Part shown: one piece after another, positions 8,700-16,309 of the stretch
Position numbering within the stretch: position 1 is the stretch's first letter
Layout of the letters: the number at the start of each line of letters is the position of its first letter
From: Nocardioides furvisabuli
GTDB lineage: Bacteria; Actinomycetota; Actinomycetes; Propionibacteriales; Nocardioidaceae
Direction of reading: 5' to 3'
DNA: 64,000 nt
NCBI RefSeq assembly: GCF_021083185.1
Contig: NZ_JAIGQB010000003.1
Span: forward strand, 496,001 to 560,000
Made by a program: the position numbers and the translations under genes
Notes under the pieces: generated by a model
What the model was told of the DNA's origin: nothing
Database searches by the model: none
What the model saw: only the letters and a program-made list of their open reading frames with translations

Positions 8700-8755
8700 C
8701 GCACCATTGTGATCAGCCCTCCCCGCGGGGCCGAACGAGGGCTAGGGTCGGCCGC

Positions 8756-9331
8756 GTGCTGCTCTCCGACCGCGACATCACCGCAGAGATCGACGCCGGG
8801 CGGATCGCGCTGGACCCGTGGGATCCCGCGATGCTGCAGCCCTCCAGCGTCGACGTACGCCTCGACCGGTTCTTCCGCGTCTTCGAGAACCACCGCTACC
8901 CCCACATCGACCCCGCCGCCGACCAGTCCGAGCTGACGCGCGAGGTCGAGCCCGAGGGCGACGAGCCGTTCATCCTGCACCCGGGCGAGTTCGTGCTCGG
9001 GTCGACGTACGAGGTCGTGTCGCTGCCCGCCGACATCGCCGCGCGCGTCGAGGGCAAGTCCTCCCTGGGCCGGCTCGGCCTGCTGACCCACGCGACCGCG
9101 GGGTTCGTGGACCCGGGGTTCTCCGGGCACGTGACCCTCGAGCTCGCCAACGTCGCGACCCTGCCGATCAAGCTCTACCCCGGCATGAAGATCGGCCAGT
9201 TCTGCTTCTTCCGGCTCTCCTCGCCGAGCGAGCACCCCTACGGCTCGGAGAAGTACGGCTCGCGCTACCAGGGCCAGCGCGGCCCGACCCCGAGCCGATC
9301 CTTCCAGAACTTCCACCGCACGTCCGTCTGA
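8756..9331 (+). CDS. dcd: dCTP deaminase
   Basis: Trimeric enzyme deaminating dCTP in dTTP synthesis; actinobacterial members studied in mycobacteria also carry dUTPase activity, giving dUMP directly. The 191-residue length is normal. Diagnostic segments are [11 protein letters not shown] at the start, [24 protein letters not shown] and the active-site strand [18 protein letters not shown] with its catalytic glutamate. GTG start at 8756. It appears monocistronic and is followed by a three-unit repeat that could act in mRNA 3' processing or termination. Confidence 0.97.
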   Translation: MLLSDRDITAEIDAGRIALDPWDPAMLQPSSVDVRLDRFFRVFENHRYPHIDPAADQSELTREVEPEGDEPFILHPGEFVLGSTYEVVSLPADIAARVEGKSSLGRLGLLTHATAGFVDPGFSGHVTLELANVATLPIKLYPGMKIGQFCFFRLSSPSEHPYGSEKYGSRYQGQRGPTPSRSFQNFHRTSV

Positions 9332-9365
9332 GTCGTACGCCCGTCCCCTCACGCCGAGCCTCGGG

Positions 9366-9460
9366 GTAGTCCACCGGGAAATGGTCGTCCCGGCGCGCCC
9401 GGAACAGCCGTTTCCCGGTGGACTACCCGGCCCCGGCAGCCACATCCCGGTGGACTACCG
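9366..9460. repeat. Three-unit dispersed repeat, copy 1 (one plus, two minus units)
   Basis: Three about 20-bp units with core GGTAGTCCACCGGGA: GTAGTCCACCGGGAAATGG (9366-9384) on the plus strand, then two in reverse complement (TTTCCCGGTGGACTACCC at 9411-9428, CACATCCCGGTGGACTACCG at 9441-9460). The second copy of the whole element at 50844-50940 has the opposite order (two plus, one minus), so it is the same element inverted. Here it lies 34 bp after the dcd stop. Confidence 0.85.
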
Positions 9461-9520
9461 CGCCCCGTCCGCCGGCCGGATTACGGCACACCCGCGTTGC
9501 CTAATTCCCGCGAGGTGTGG

Positions 9521-9539
9521 TTAGGCTGGCCTTACTTAG
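9521..9539. promoter_or_regulatory. IdeR/DtxR-type iron box
   Basis: TTAGGCTGGCCTTACTTAG matches the established IdeR/DtxR consensus TTAGGTTAGGCTAACCTAA at 13 of 19 positions and lies 30 bp before the first gene of a siderophore-uptake operon. With iron replete, IdeR-Fe would repress; iron limitation would induce all five genes. Confidence 0.75.
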
Positions 9540-9568
9540 GCAACCCTCACAAACTGCACGGAGCACTG

Positions 9569-10606
9569 ATGAAGCGAATCCTCGTCGCGCCGCTGGCCGC
9601 CGCGACCCTCCTGGTCGCGGCCCTCGCCGGCTGCAGCACCGGATCCACCGACGCCACCGCCGGTGCGGCGGACCCGACCACGACGACCACGGTCGACCCG
9701 GACGCCTTCCCGGTGAGGATCGAGCACGCCCTCGGCGAGACGACGATCGAGGCCGAGCCCACCCGCGTGGCGACCCTCGGCTGGACCGACCAGGACAGCG
9801 CGGTCGCCCTCGGTGTGGTGCCGGTGGGCGCCACCAAGATCACCTGGGGTGGCAACGAGGACGGTTCGACCGCGTGGTTCGACGCTGCCGTCGAGGAGGC
9901 CGGAGCGGAGGCGCCTGTGAGGTACGACGACGCCGACGGCGCCCCGATCGACGAGATCGCCGAGCTCGCGCCCGACCTGATCCTGGCGACCAACTCCGGC
10001 ATCACCGAGGCGGAGTACGCCAAGCTCTCCAAGATCGCGCCGGTCGTGGCCTACCCCGAAGCGCCGTGGACGACCAGCTGGCAGACCTCGCTCGAGATGA
10101 TCGGCCGGGCGCTGGGTCGCACCGCGCTCGCCGAGGAGGTGGCCGCCGAGACCGAGACCACCCTCGAGGAGGCCAGCGCCGACAACCCCGAGCTCGACGG
10201 CGCGGAGCTGATCTACGGCTACCTCACGCCCACCGACCTGTCGACGGTCGGCATCTACGCCCCGGCAGACCCGCGCGTGGCCATCCTGCGCGACCTCGGC
10301 ATGGTCGACGCCCCCGCGGTCGCCGACGCGATCAAGCCCGGCGAGTTCTACGGCACGGTCTCGGCAGAGCAGGCCAGCGAGCTGGGCTCGGACGTCTTCA
10401 TCACCTGGGTCGAGTCGTCCGACGACGTGACGCAGATCGAGCAGGACCGCCTCGTCGGCGCGATTCCCGCGGTCGCCGGGGGCCACTTCTACGCCGAGGA
10501 CGACAAGGCCACGGCGATGGCGTCCACCAACCCCACGCCGCTGTCCATCCCGGTCATCATCAGCGACTTCGTGCCCCACGTCGTCGCGGCCATCGAGGGC
10601 GCCTGA
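9569..10606 (+). CDS. Iron-siderophore ABC transporter substrate-binding lipoprotein
   Basis: Surface lipoprotein of 345 residues that would capture ferric siderophore and deliver it to the adjacent permeases. Signal peptide with lipobox LAGC at Cys22, then a TonB-independent FepB/FecB-type fold: FPVRIEHALGETTIEAEPTRVATLGW opens the first lobe, and IAELAPDLILATNSGI is the standard hinge-side motif. ATG at 9569 is chosen because ACGGAG precedes it; upstream in-frame codons overlap the iron box. First gene of a tightly packed operon; the next start immediately follows its stop. Confidence 0.93.
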   Translation: MKRILVAPLAAATLLVAALAGCSTGSTDATAGAADPTTTTTVDPDAFPVRIEHALGETTIEAEPTRVATLGWTDQDSAVALGVVPVGATKITWGGNEDGSTAWFDAAVEEAGAEAPVRYDDADGAPIDEIAELAPDLILATNSGITEAEYAKLSKIAPVVAYPEAPWTTSWQTSLEMIGRALGRTALAEEVAAETETTLEEASADNPELDGAELIYGYLTPTDLSTVGIYAPADPRVAILRDLGMVDAPAVADAIKPGEFYGTVSAEQASELGSDVFITWVESSDDVTQIEQDRLVGAIPAVAGGHFYAEDDKATAMASTNPTPLSIPVIISDFVPHVVAAIEGA

Positions 10607-11641
10607 GTGAGCACCCTCCCCCTGGCGCGGGAAGCCGCCTCCGGTCCCCTGGGGGGAGGCCTGGGGCGGCGTCCCGCACTGCCCGCCAGCGTCGCGATCG
10701 CGGTCGCGGCGCTGGTGGGTGCTGCGGCGCTGTCGCTCCTCGTGGGGGCGCGGGCGGTGCCGCTCGAAGCAGTGTGGGACGGCAGCCACCCGCTCCACCC
10801 GGTCGTGCAGGCGCGCCTGGACCGCACCCTGCTGGGCCTCGCCGTCGGAGCCGCGCTCGGGCTCGCGGGCGCGCTCATGCAGGGCCTGACCCGCAACCCG
10901 CTGGCCGACCCGGGCATCCTCGGCGTCAACGCAGGCGCCACCTTCGCGATGGTCGTCGCCCTCACCGTCCTCGGCACGACCGGCCTGGCCGAGCTGCTGC
11001 CGGTGGCCTTCCTCGGTGCCGCCGTGGCCGCGGTCGGGGTGCACGCCATCGCCTCGATCGGGCGTGACGGCGCGACCCCGATGAAGCTCGCGATCACCGG
11101 CGCCGCGCTCACCGCAGGCCTGAGCAGCTGGACCACCGGCCTCCTGCTCGCGGACCGCAAGACGATGGAGTCCTTCCGCTTCTGGCAGGTCGGCACCGTC
11201 GGTGGCCGTGGCCTCGACGTGCTGCTGACCGGCCTGCCGTTCCTCCTCGTCGGCGCGGTGCTCGCGCTGGCGGGCGCGCGCCTGCTCAACACCCTCGCGC
11301 TCGGCGAGGACCTCGCCCGCGGCCTCGGCCGCCGCACCACCCGCGACCGCATCGTCGTCGGCCTCGCCGTCGTCCTCCTCGCCGGCACCGCCACCGCGCT
11401 CGCCGGTCCCATCGCCTTCGTCGGCCTCGTCGTCCCCCACGTCGTCCGCAGCCTCGTCGGCCCCGACCACGTGCGCGTGCTGCCGTTCTCGATGCTCGCC
11501 GGCGCGGTCCTGGTGGTGGTCGCCGACACCGCGGGTCGCGTCGTCCTGCCGCCGTCGGAGGTCCAGGTCGGGATCATGTTCGCGGCGGTCGGCGTACCCG
11601 TCTTCATCGCCCTCGTCCGTCGCACCGGGAGGGCCTTGTGA
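10607..11641 (+). CDS. FecCD-family iron-siderophore permease, first subunit
   Basis: Membrane permease of 344 residues with about nine or ten transmembrane helices and FecCD signatures: GLAGALMQGLTRNPLADPGILGVNAGA (about residues 85-111), the cytoplasmic ATPase-docking loop ALGEDLARGLG, and GPIAFVGLVVPHVVR near the C-terminus. GTG at 10607 directly abuts the preceding TGA, and its own stop overlaps the next GTG by four bases. It would pair with the second permease as a heterodimer. Confidence 0.95.
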   Translation: MSTLPLAREAASGPLGGGLGRRPALPASVAIAVAALVGAAALSLLVGARAVPLEAVWDGSHPLHPVVQARLDRTLLGLAVGAALGLAGALMQGLTRNPLADPGILGVNAGATFAMVVALTVLGTTGLAELLPVAFLGAAVAAVGVHAIASIGRDGATPMKLAITGAALTAGLSSWTTGLLLADRKTMESFRFWQVGTVGGRGLDVLLTGLPFLLVGAVLALAGARLLNTLALGEDLARGLGRRTTRDRIVVGLAVVLLAGTATALAGPIAFVGLVVPHVVRSLVGPDHVRVLPFSMLAGAVLVVVADTAGRVVLPPSEVQVGIMFAAVGVPVFIALVRRTGRAL

Positions 11642-12708
11642 GCCTCACCCTCGAGCGCCGCGAGACGTCGACGGCTCCCGACGCCGTCGAGGTCGTACGC
11701 CGTGCGCGCCGCGCGCCGCGGGTCCACCACCGGCGCCTGGTGGCGGGCCTCGTGCTCGCCCTGGCCGGCGCCTTCGCGGTGCGGGTCCTGCTCGGCGACT
11801 ACACCGTGACGATCCCCGACTTCGTGCGGATCCTCGGCGGGGAGCAGATCCCCGGCGCGACCTACATCGTGATGGAGTCCAAGCTGCCCCGCGCCGTGCT
11901 GGCGGTGCTCGTCGGGGTCGCCTTCGGCGTGGGCGGCGCGATCTTCCAGACCACGCTGCGCAACCCGCTCGCGAGCCCCGACATCGTCGGGGTCAGTCTC
12001 GGCGCGAGCGCCGCGGCGGTCTCGGCGATCGCGCTCGCCGGCTGGTCCGGATGGCCGGTCTCGGCCGCGGCGGTGCTCGGCGCGCTCGGCGTGGCCCTCC
12101 TGGTCCGCGCCGTCGCCGGCGACCACGGCGGCTTCCGTCTCGTGCTGGCGGGGATCGGCCTGGCGGCCGCGATGCAGTCGGTCATCCAGTACGTCTTCAC
12201 CCGCGTCGACGAGTGGGACGTCCAGCTGGTCCTGCGCTGGCTCACCGGCAGCGTCAACGGCGTCGCCTGGACGGGTATCGGCCTGCTCGCCGTCGCCCTC
12301 GCGGTCCTGCTGCCGGCCACCGCGTGGGCGGCGCGCTCGCTCGCGGCGAGCGAGCTCGGCGACGACGCCGCCGCGGGCCTCGGTGTGGGGCGTGCGCGCA
12401 CCGAGCTGCTGATGCTGCTCGGCGTGCTCCTCGTCGCCGTCGGCGTCGCGGCCGCCGGCCCGGTCGCCTTCGTGGCCTTCCTGTCGGGCCCGATCGCCCG
12501 CGCGCTCAACCGGGGACGTACGACGCTGCCCGCCGCCGGGCTCGTCGGCGCCGTGATCGTGCTGGTCGGCGACCACGTCGGCGCCTACGCCGTCGCGGAC
12601 CTCAACCTGCCCGTCGGCGTCGTCACCGGCGCCTTCGGCGCACCGTTCCTGCTCTGGCTGCTCGCGCGCGGCCCCCGTCACGGACTCCGTGGAAGGAGGG
12701 CGGCATGA
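11638..12708 (+). CDS. FecCD-family iron-siderophore permease, second subunit
   Basis: Second membrane subunit, 356 residues, FepG-like. Signatures include FGVGGAIFQTTLRNPLASPDIVGVSLGAS (about residues 97-125), ASELGDDAAAGLGVG as the loop contacting the ATPase, and GPVAFVAFLSGPIAR. The first 35 residues are a basic, non-conserved cytoplasmic leader. The GTG start overlaps the previous stop (GTGA) and the stop overlaps the ATPase start (ATGA), indicating translational coupling through the operon. Confidence 0.95.
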   Translation: MSLTLERRETSTAPDAVEVVRRARRAPRVHHRRLVAGLVLALAGAFAVRVLLGDYTVTIPDFVRILGGEQIPGATYIVMESKLPRAVLAVLVGVAFGVGGAIFQTTLRNPLASPDIVGVSLGASAAAVSAIALAGWSGWPVSAAAVLGALGVALLVRAVAGDHGGFRLVLAGIGLAAAMQSVIQYVFTRVDEWDVQLVLRWLTGSVNGVAWTGIGLLAVALAVLLPATAWAARSLAASELGDDAAAGLGVGRARTELLMLLGVLLVAVGVAAAGPVAFVAFLSGPIARALNRGRTTLPAAGLVGAVIVLVGDHVGAYAVADLNLPVGVVTGAFGAPFLLWLLARGPRHGLRGRRAA

Positions 12709-13562
12709 ACCCCGCCGACCCCACCAGCAGCGCCCGCCTCGCGGCGAGCGGTCTCACGCTCGGCTACGCCGACACCGACGTCGTGCGTGAGCTTGACCTG
12801 CAGGTGCCGCACGGCAAGGTGACCGTCGTCGTCGGCGCCAACGCGTGCGGCAAGTCGACCCTGCTGCGCGGGCTGGCCCGCCTGCTGCGCCCACGGTCGG
12901 GGGCGGTGCTGCTCGACGGCGAGGCGATCCACCGCCTGCCCACCAAGCAGGTGGCGCGCACCCTCGGCCTGCTCCCGCAGAACCCCACCACGCCCGAGGG
13001 CGTCACCGTCGCCGACCTCGTCGGCCGCGGCCGCCACCCGCACCACGGGCCCTTCGGTCGCCTCGGCCGGACGCGCCAGGAGGACGAGCAGGCGGTCGCC
13101 GAGGCGCTCGTGCTGACCGACACCCTCGAGCTCGCCGACCGCATGGTCGACGAGCTGAGCGGCGGGCAGCGCCAACGCGTCTGGATCGCGATGGCGCTCG
13201 CCCAGGGCACCGACCTGCTGCTGCTGGACGAGCCGACGACCTACCTCGACGTGGCCCACCAGATCGAGATGCTCGACCTGCTCGCCGAGCTCAACGCCCG
13301 TCGCGGCACCACGATCGTCATGGTGCTCCACGACCTCAACCTGTCCGCGCGCTACGCCGACCACCTCGTGGCCCTGCTCCACGGCCGCATCGTGGCTGAG
13401 GGGACGCCGCGCGAGGTCGTCACCGAGGAGGTCGTGCGCACCGTGTTCGGCCTCGACAACCGCGTGATCGTCGACCCGGTGTCGCACACGCCGCTCGTCG
13501 TCCCCGTGGGACGGCACACCCCTGTGCCTGCCCCCGCCAGCCCCGTCGAGGAGACCCGATGA
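12705..13562 (+). CDS. Iron-siderophore ABC transporter ATPase (FepC-like)
   Basis: Cytoplasmic ATPase of 285 residues powering the two upstream permeases. Walker A is GANACGKST (about residues 43-51; Ala-Cys replaces the usual Gly-Ala, still a valid GxxxxGKS/T), Q-loop LLPQNP, signature ELSGGQRQRVWIAMAL, Walker B LLLLDEPTTYLD and H-loop VLHDLNLSARY. These are typical of the FepC/FhuC group. ATG at 12705 follows GGAAGGAGG. The next gene's ATG overlaps its stop. Confidence 0.95.
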   Translation: MNPADPTSSARLAASGLTLGYADTDVVRELDLQVPHGKVTVVVGANACGKSTLLRGLARLLRPRSGAVLLDGEAIHRLPTKQVARTLGLLPQNPTTPEGVTVADLVGRGRHPHHGPFGRLGRTRQEDEQAVAEALVLTDTLELADRMVDELSGGQRQRVWIAMALAQGTDLLLLDEPTTYLDVAHQIEMLDLLAELNARRGTTIVMVLHDLNLSARYADHLVALLHGRIVAEGTPREVVTEEVVRTVFGLDNRVIVDPVSHTPLVVPVGRHTPVPAPASPVEETR

Positions 13563-14512
13563 CCGTGACCACCTCCGTGCTCCCGATGCTGCTCGCCGAT
13601 GTGGAGGTCGTCTCGGTCGAACGCATCAGCCCGACCTTCGCCCGCGTCGAGCTCGGTGGCCCCGAGCTGGCGCACTTCGGCGTCGACGGCCCGCGCTACG
13701 ACCAGCGCATCAAGCTGGTCCTCCCCGACCCGGAGACGGGTGGGATGACCTCGACCGAGGGCGCGGACGAGACGTGGCTCGCCACCTGGCTGGACCGCCC
13801 CGCCTCCGAGCGCGGCCACATGCGGACGTACACGATCCGCGACGTGCGCGGCTCGGGCGTGCAGACCACCTTCGTCGTGGACATGGTGCTGCACCTCGAG
13901 GGCGACCTCGTCGGACCCGGGTCGCGATGGGCGTCCACGGCGGCTCCGGGCGACCGCATCGTGGTGCTCGCGCCACGTCGCGGGTTCCCCTACGGCGGCA
14001 TCGAGTTCGACCCGACCCCGGGCGCCGAGCTGCTGCTGGTGGGCGACGAGACCGCGGTGCCGGCAGTCTGCTCGGTGCTCGAGCAGCTGCCCGACGACGC
14101 CCGCGGCACGGCGTTCCTCGAGGTGCCCGTCGCGGCCGACGTCCAGGACGTACGCCGTCCCGCCGGCGTCGAGGTCGTGTGGCTGGCCCGCGAGGGAGCC
14201 GAGCTCGGCCTGGGCCTCCACGCCGCCGTCGTGGCGCACCTCGGCCCAGTCTCGATCAGCGTGGCCGCCGCGACGGTCGAGGTCGCCCCGGACGAGGTGG
14301 ACCCGGACCTGTGGGAGACCCCGACCTACTCGTCGTCGGGCGAGGAGGTCACGGACGACGCCGGCGGGGTCGGCGGGACCTACGCCTGGATCGCGGGGGA
14401 GTCGACCGTCGTGACCGGCCTGCGCCGGCACCTGGTCAACGAGCTCGGCTTCGACCGCGGCCGCGTGGCCTTCATGGGCTACTGGCGTCGCGGCGTCGCG
14501 ATGCGGTCCTGA
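13559..14512 (+). CDS. Siderophore-interacting protein (FAD-linked ferric reductase)
   Basis: Cytoplasmic SIP-family flavoprotein of 317 residues that reduces ferric siderophore to release iron. The FAD-binding motif RTYTIRD is at about residues 91-97, followed by GDETAVPA (NAD(P)H-side strand) and the C-terminal YAWIAGES...FMGYWRRG typical of the family. It is the last gene of the IdeR-box operon, so capture, import and iron release are encoded together; no siderophore biosynthesis gene is present, so imported siderophore may be foreign or made elsewhere. Its stop lies inside a bidirectional hairpin. Confidence 0.94.
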   Translation: MTVTTSVLPMLLADVEVVSVERISPTFARVELGGPELAHFGVDGPRYDQRIKLVLPDPETGGMTSTEGADETWLATWLDRPASERGHMRTYTIRDVRGSGVQTTFVVDMVLHLEGDLVGPGSRWASTAAPGDRIVVLAPRRGFPYGGIEFDPTPGAELLLVGDETAVPAVCSVLEQLPDDARGTAFLEVPVAADVQDVRRPAGVEVVWLAREGAELGLGLHAAVVAHLGPVSISVAAATVEVAPDEVDPDLWETPTYSSSGEEVTDDAGGVGGTYAWIAGESTVVTGLRRHLVNELGFDRGRVAFMGYWRRGVAMRS

Positions 14513-14532
14513 GCCGCGACGCCGCGGCTCAG
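14509..14532. terminator. Bidirectional hairpin shared by two convergent operons
   Basis: CTGAGCCGCG (14509-14518), loop ACGC, CGCGGCTCAG (14523-14532): a perfect 10-bp stem. The TGA of the SIP gene (14510-14512) and the TGA of the 30-residue minus-strand ORF (14529-14531) occupy mirror positions in the two arms. Confidence 0.65.
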
Positions 14533-14621
14533 CGGCGCTTCGGGGCGCGTGGGGAGTAGCGCACGCGCTCGGCGATGCGGTGCCGGGCGATGAGCTCGAG
14601 GTCGGTGAGGGACTCGTACAT
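14529..14621 (-). CDS. 30-residue basic peptide downstream of the DUF4097 gene
   Basis: ATG at 14621 is preceded by a near-ideal ribosome binding site (GGAAGGAG, seven bases away) and reads MYESLTDLELIARHRIAERV then RYSPRAPKRR before TGA in the shared terminator. The first 20 residues would form an amphipathic helix; the last ten are strongly basic. It follows the DUF4097 gene by 36 bp on the same strand. The excellent ribosome site and operon position make it a plausible real gene although too short for standard gene finders. Function unknown. Confidence 0.6.
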   Translation of the reverse strand: MYESLTDLELIARHRIAERVRYSPRAPKRR

Positions 14622-14657
14622 GGTCGTGCTCCTTCCTGCTCGGTGATGGGGGTTGCG

Positions 14658-15506
14658 TCAGGACTGGTGGAGGGTGACGTCGCCCGAGGCGGTGGTGGCA
14701 CGCACCTCGAGGTAGGGCTGGTCGGGGGCGGGCTCACCGGTCGACGGCAGGCTCGACGACAGCCGGCCGCTCGCGGTGCGGACGTCGGTCCACACCGGAG
14801 TCCCGGCGCGTACGCCGATGCGGACGTCGCCGCTGGCGGTCCGGGCGGTCACCCGCCCCGACGCCGCCTCGCCGACGACGAGGTCACCGGACCCGGTCGT
14901 GAAGACGGCCTCCCCGTCGAGCGTGCCGACCTGGGCGTCGCCGGACCCGGTCTTGATGGCCACCTCGTCGCCGACCACGCCGACGCGCACGTCCCCGCTC
15001 CCGGTGGTGACGACCAGGCTGGAGTCGGCGCGCCGCACGAGGACGTCGCCCGAGCCGGTCTTGACCTGCGCCTCGCCGACGAGGTGCTCGGCGACGAGGT
15101 CGCCGGAGCCCGACTGGACGACCGTGTCGCCGTCGACGACGTCGAGGGAGACGTCGCCGGATCCGGCGTCGACGCGGGTGTCGTCGAAACGCCCGTGCAG
15201 GCGTACGTCGCTGCTGCCGACCTTGGCGTCGACGCGACTGGCCACCGGCACCTCGACGACGACCTCCGCGCGGGGGTCCTTGCCGAAGAAGCCGCCGCTG
15301 CGCGGGGGCGCGATGATCGCGATGCGGCGCGGTCCGTGGCCCTCGGACAGGTCACGGACGTCGTACTCCTCCGCGCGCTCGCCGGTGATCCGGACGGTCG
15401 TCTCCGTGGTCGAGGTGGCGGTGATGTCGACGAGGCCGCGGGCGTTCTCGACGTAGAGGTCGATCGGCCCGGGGGTGTCGAAGCTGCGGTCGAGGTGCTG
15501 GCTCAT
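14658..15506 (-). CDS. DUF4097 beta-strand-repeat protein
   Basis: A 282-residue protein without signal peptide or membrane segment. After an N-terminal beta domain it shows a regular series of about 17-20-residue units with the recurring turn GSGDV/GSGDL or ASGDV (from about residue 115 to the end), the pattern of a right-handed beta-helix/solenoid in DUF4097 (putative adhesin) proteins. Without an export signal it is probably intracellular. It lies 101 bp downstream of an RHH regulator gene on the same strand, an arrangement I recall as recurrent in actinobacteria, and is followed by a tiny ORF. Confidence 0.88.
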   Translation of the reverse strand: MSQHLDRSFDTPGPIDLYVENARGLVDITATSTTETTVRITGERAEEYDVRDLSEGHGPRRIAIIAPPRSGGFFGKDPRAEVVVEVPVASRVDAKVGSSDVRLHGRFDDTRVDAGSGDVSLDVVDGDTVVQSGSGDLVAEHLVGEAQVKTGSGDVLVRRADSSLVVTTGSGDVRVGVVGDEVAIKTGSGDAQVGTLDGEAVFTTGSGDLVVGEAASGRVTARTASGDVRIGVRAGTPVWTDVRTASGRLSSSLPSTGEPAPDQPYLEVRATTASGDVTLHQS

Positions 15507-15607
15507 CGGTGTCTCCGGTCAGTGTGAGGGTGTGCTCGTCCGACGGGCCGGCCGGTGCCGGTCCGCTGTGGTGCGGTGTCGTGGGTGAGTTGGGGTGGAC
15601 CCGCTGG

Positions 15608-16168
15608 TCAGAGCCAGCCGGTCATCCGCCTGGCGTTGCCCTGCCCCTGCCTCCTGGTCGCCGCGAACGGGTCGTAGCCGACGAACGGGATGCTGCTGAG
15701 GTCGACGTCGATGTTGATCGCGTGGTCGTTGGACGCGGCGCGCACGACCCCGACCAGCCAGGTGTTGAGGCTCTGCCCAGCGGCCGCGGCCCGTTCTTCG
15801 GCCCGGGCCTTGACGGCCTCGGGGATGCGCAGCGTGATCCGGGCCAGGTCGCCGTCCTCGTCCTCCGGCGGCGCCGGGGCCGCCGGAGGGGGAGGCGGGG
15901 CCGGGACGGCGCTCGGCGGGGCGACCTCGACGACGAAGTCGAGCTCGCGACCCACGAGGCGTACGTCGACGCTGCCGTCGGGCAGCTCGGCGGTGATCTC
16001 GGCCGCGGCGTGGGAGATCGCCTCCATCAGTGCGAGGCGAGCGCTCGGGTCGAGGGCGTAGGCCAGGCGCTCGGCGGCCTGCTTGAGCTCCTCGCCGCCC
16101 GCCTCGGCCGCGGCGACGAGGTCGCGGCGGAGGGAGTCGACGTACGGCGTGATGTCCATGTGCACCAT
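15608..16168 (-). CDS. Ribbon-helix-helix (HicB/Arc-like) regulator
   Basis: A 186-residue protein with an N-terminal helical region, a middle beta segment (VDVRLVGRELDFVVEVAPP), a proline/alanine linker of about 15 residues, and a C-terminal RHH motif ARITLRIPEAVKARAEERAA...SLNTWLVGVV (about residues 110-147) as in HicB-type antitoxins. No HicA toxin lies next to it, so a transcriptional role is likelier than toxin-antitoxin. The start may be 16168 or the second ATG at 16159. Palindromes immediately upstream suggest autoregulation and control of the downstream DUF4097 gene. Confidence 0.78.
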   Translation of the reverse strand: MVHMDITPYVDSLRRDLVAAAEAGGEELKQAAERLAYALDPSARLALMEAISHAAAEITAELPDGSVDVRLVGRELDFVVEVAPPSAVPAPPPPPAAPAPPEDEDGDLARITLRIPEAVKARAEERAAAAGQSLNTWLVGVVRAASNDHAINIDVDLSSIPFVGYDPFAATRRQGQGNARRMTGWL

Positions 16169-16176
16169 CGTGACAT

Positions 16177-16233
16177 CACCATGGTGTCATTGCAATGGTG
16201 AGATGACGTCACCTGGCATCGGCGTGACGTCAC
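16177..16233. promoter_or_regulatory. Cluster of palindromes upstream of the RHH gene
   Basis: Four symmetrical sites lie within 57 bp of each other before the RHH start: CACCATGGTG (16177-16186), CATTGCAATG (16188-16197) and two copies of TGACGTCAC (16204-16212, 16225-16233) spaced 21 bp, i.e. two helical turns. Tandem phased sites suit cooperative binding of an RHH dimer-of-dimers. There is no experimental support. Confidence 0.45.
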
Positions 16234-16261
16234 GCTCGGCGGGCCCGCGGCCCGGACGTCC

Positions 16262-16293
16262 TACGAACCCGCACCGATGGGTGCAGGTTCGTA
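16262..16293 (-). terminator. Hairpin after the EtfD-like gene
   Basis: TACGAACCCGCACC (16262-16275), loop GATG, GGTGCAGGTTCGTA (16280-16293): a 14-bp stem with one mismatch, 16 bp beyond the stop of the minus-strand EtfD-like gene. Confidence 0.6.
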
Positions 16294-16309
16294 TGACGCG
16301 GGGCGAGGA

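Noticed and set aside
9536..11470. 644-codon minus-strand open frame across the siderophore operon
   Set aside because: Antisense shadow of three clear transporter genes; no domain or ribosome site.
15608..16168. HicAB toxin-antitoxin locus
   Set aside because: The RHH protein is HicB-like only in its DNA-binding motif; no small double-stranded-RNA-binding HicA toxin gene is adjacent.
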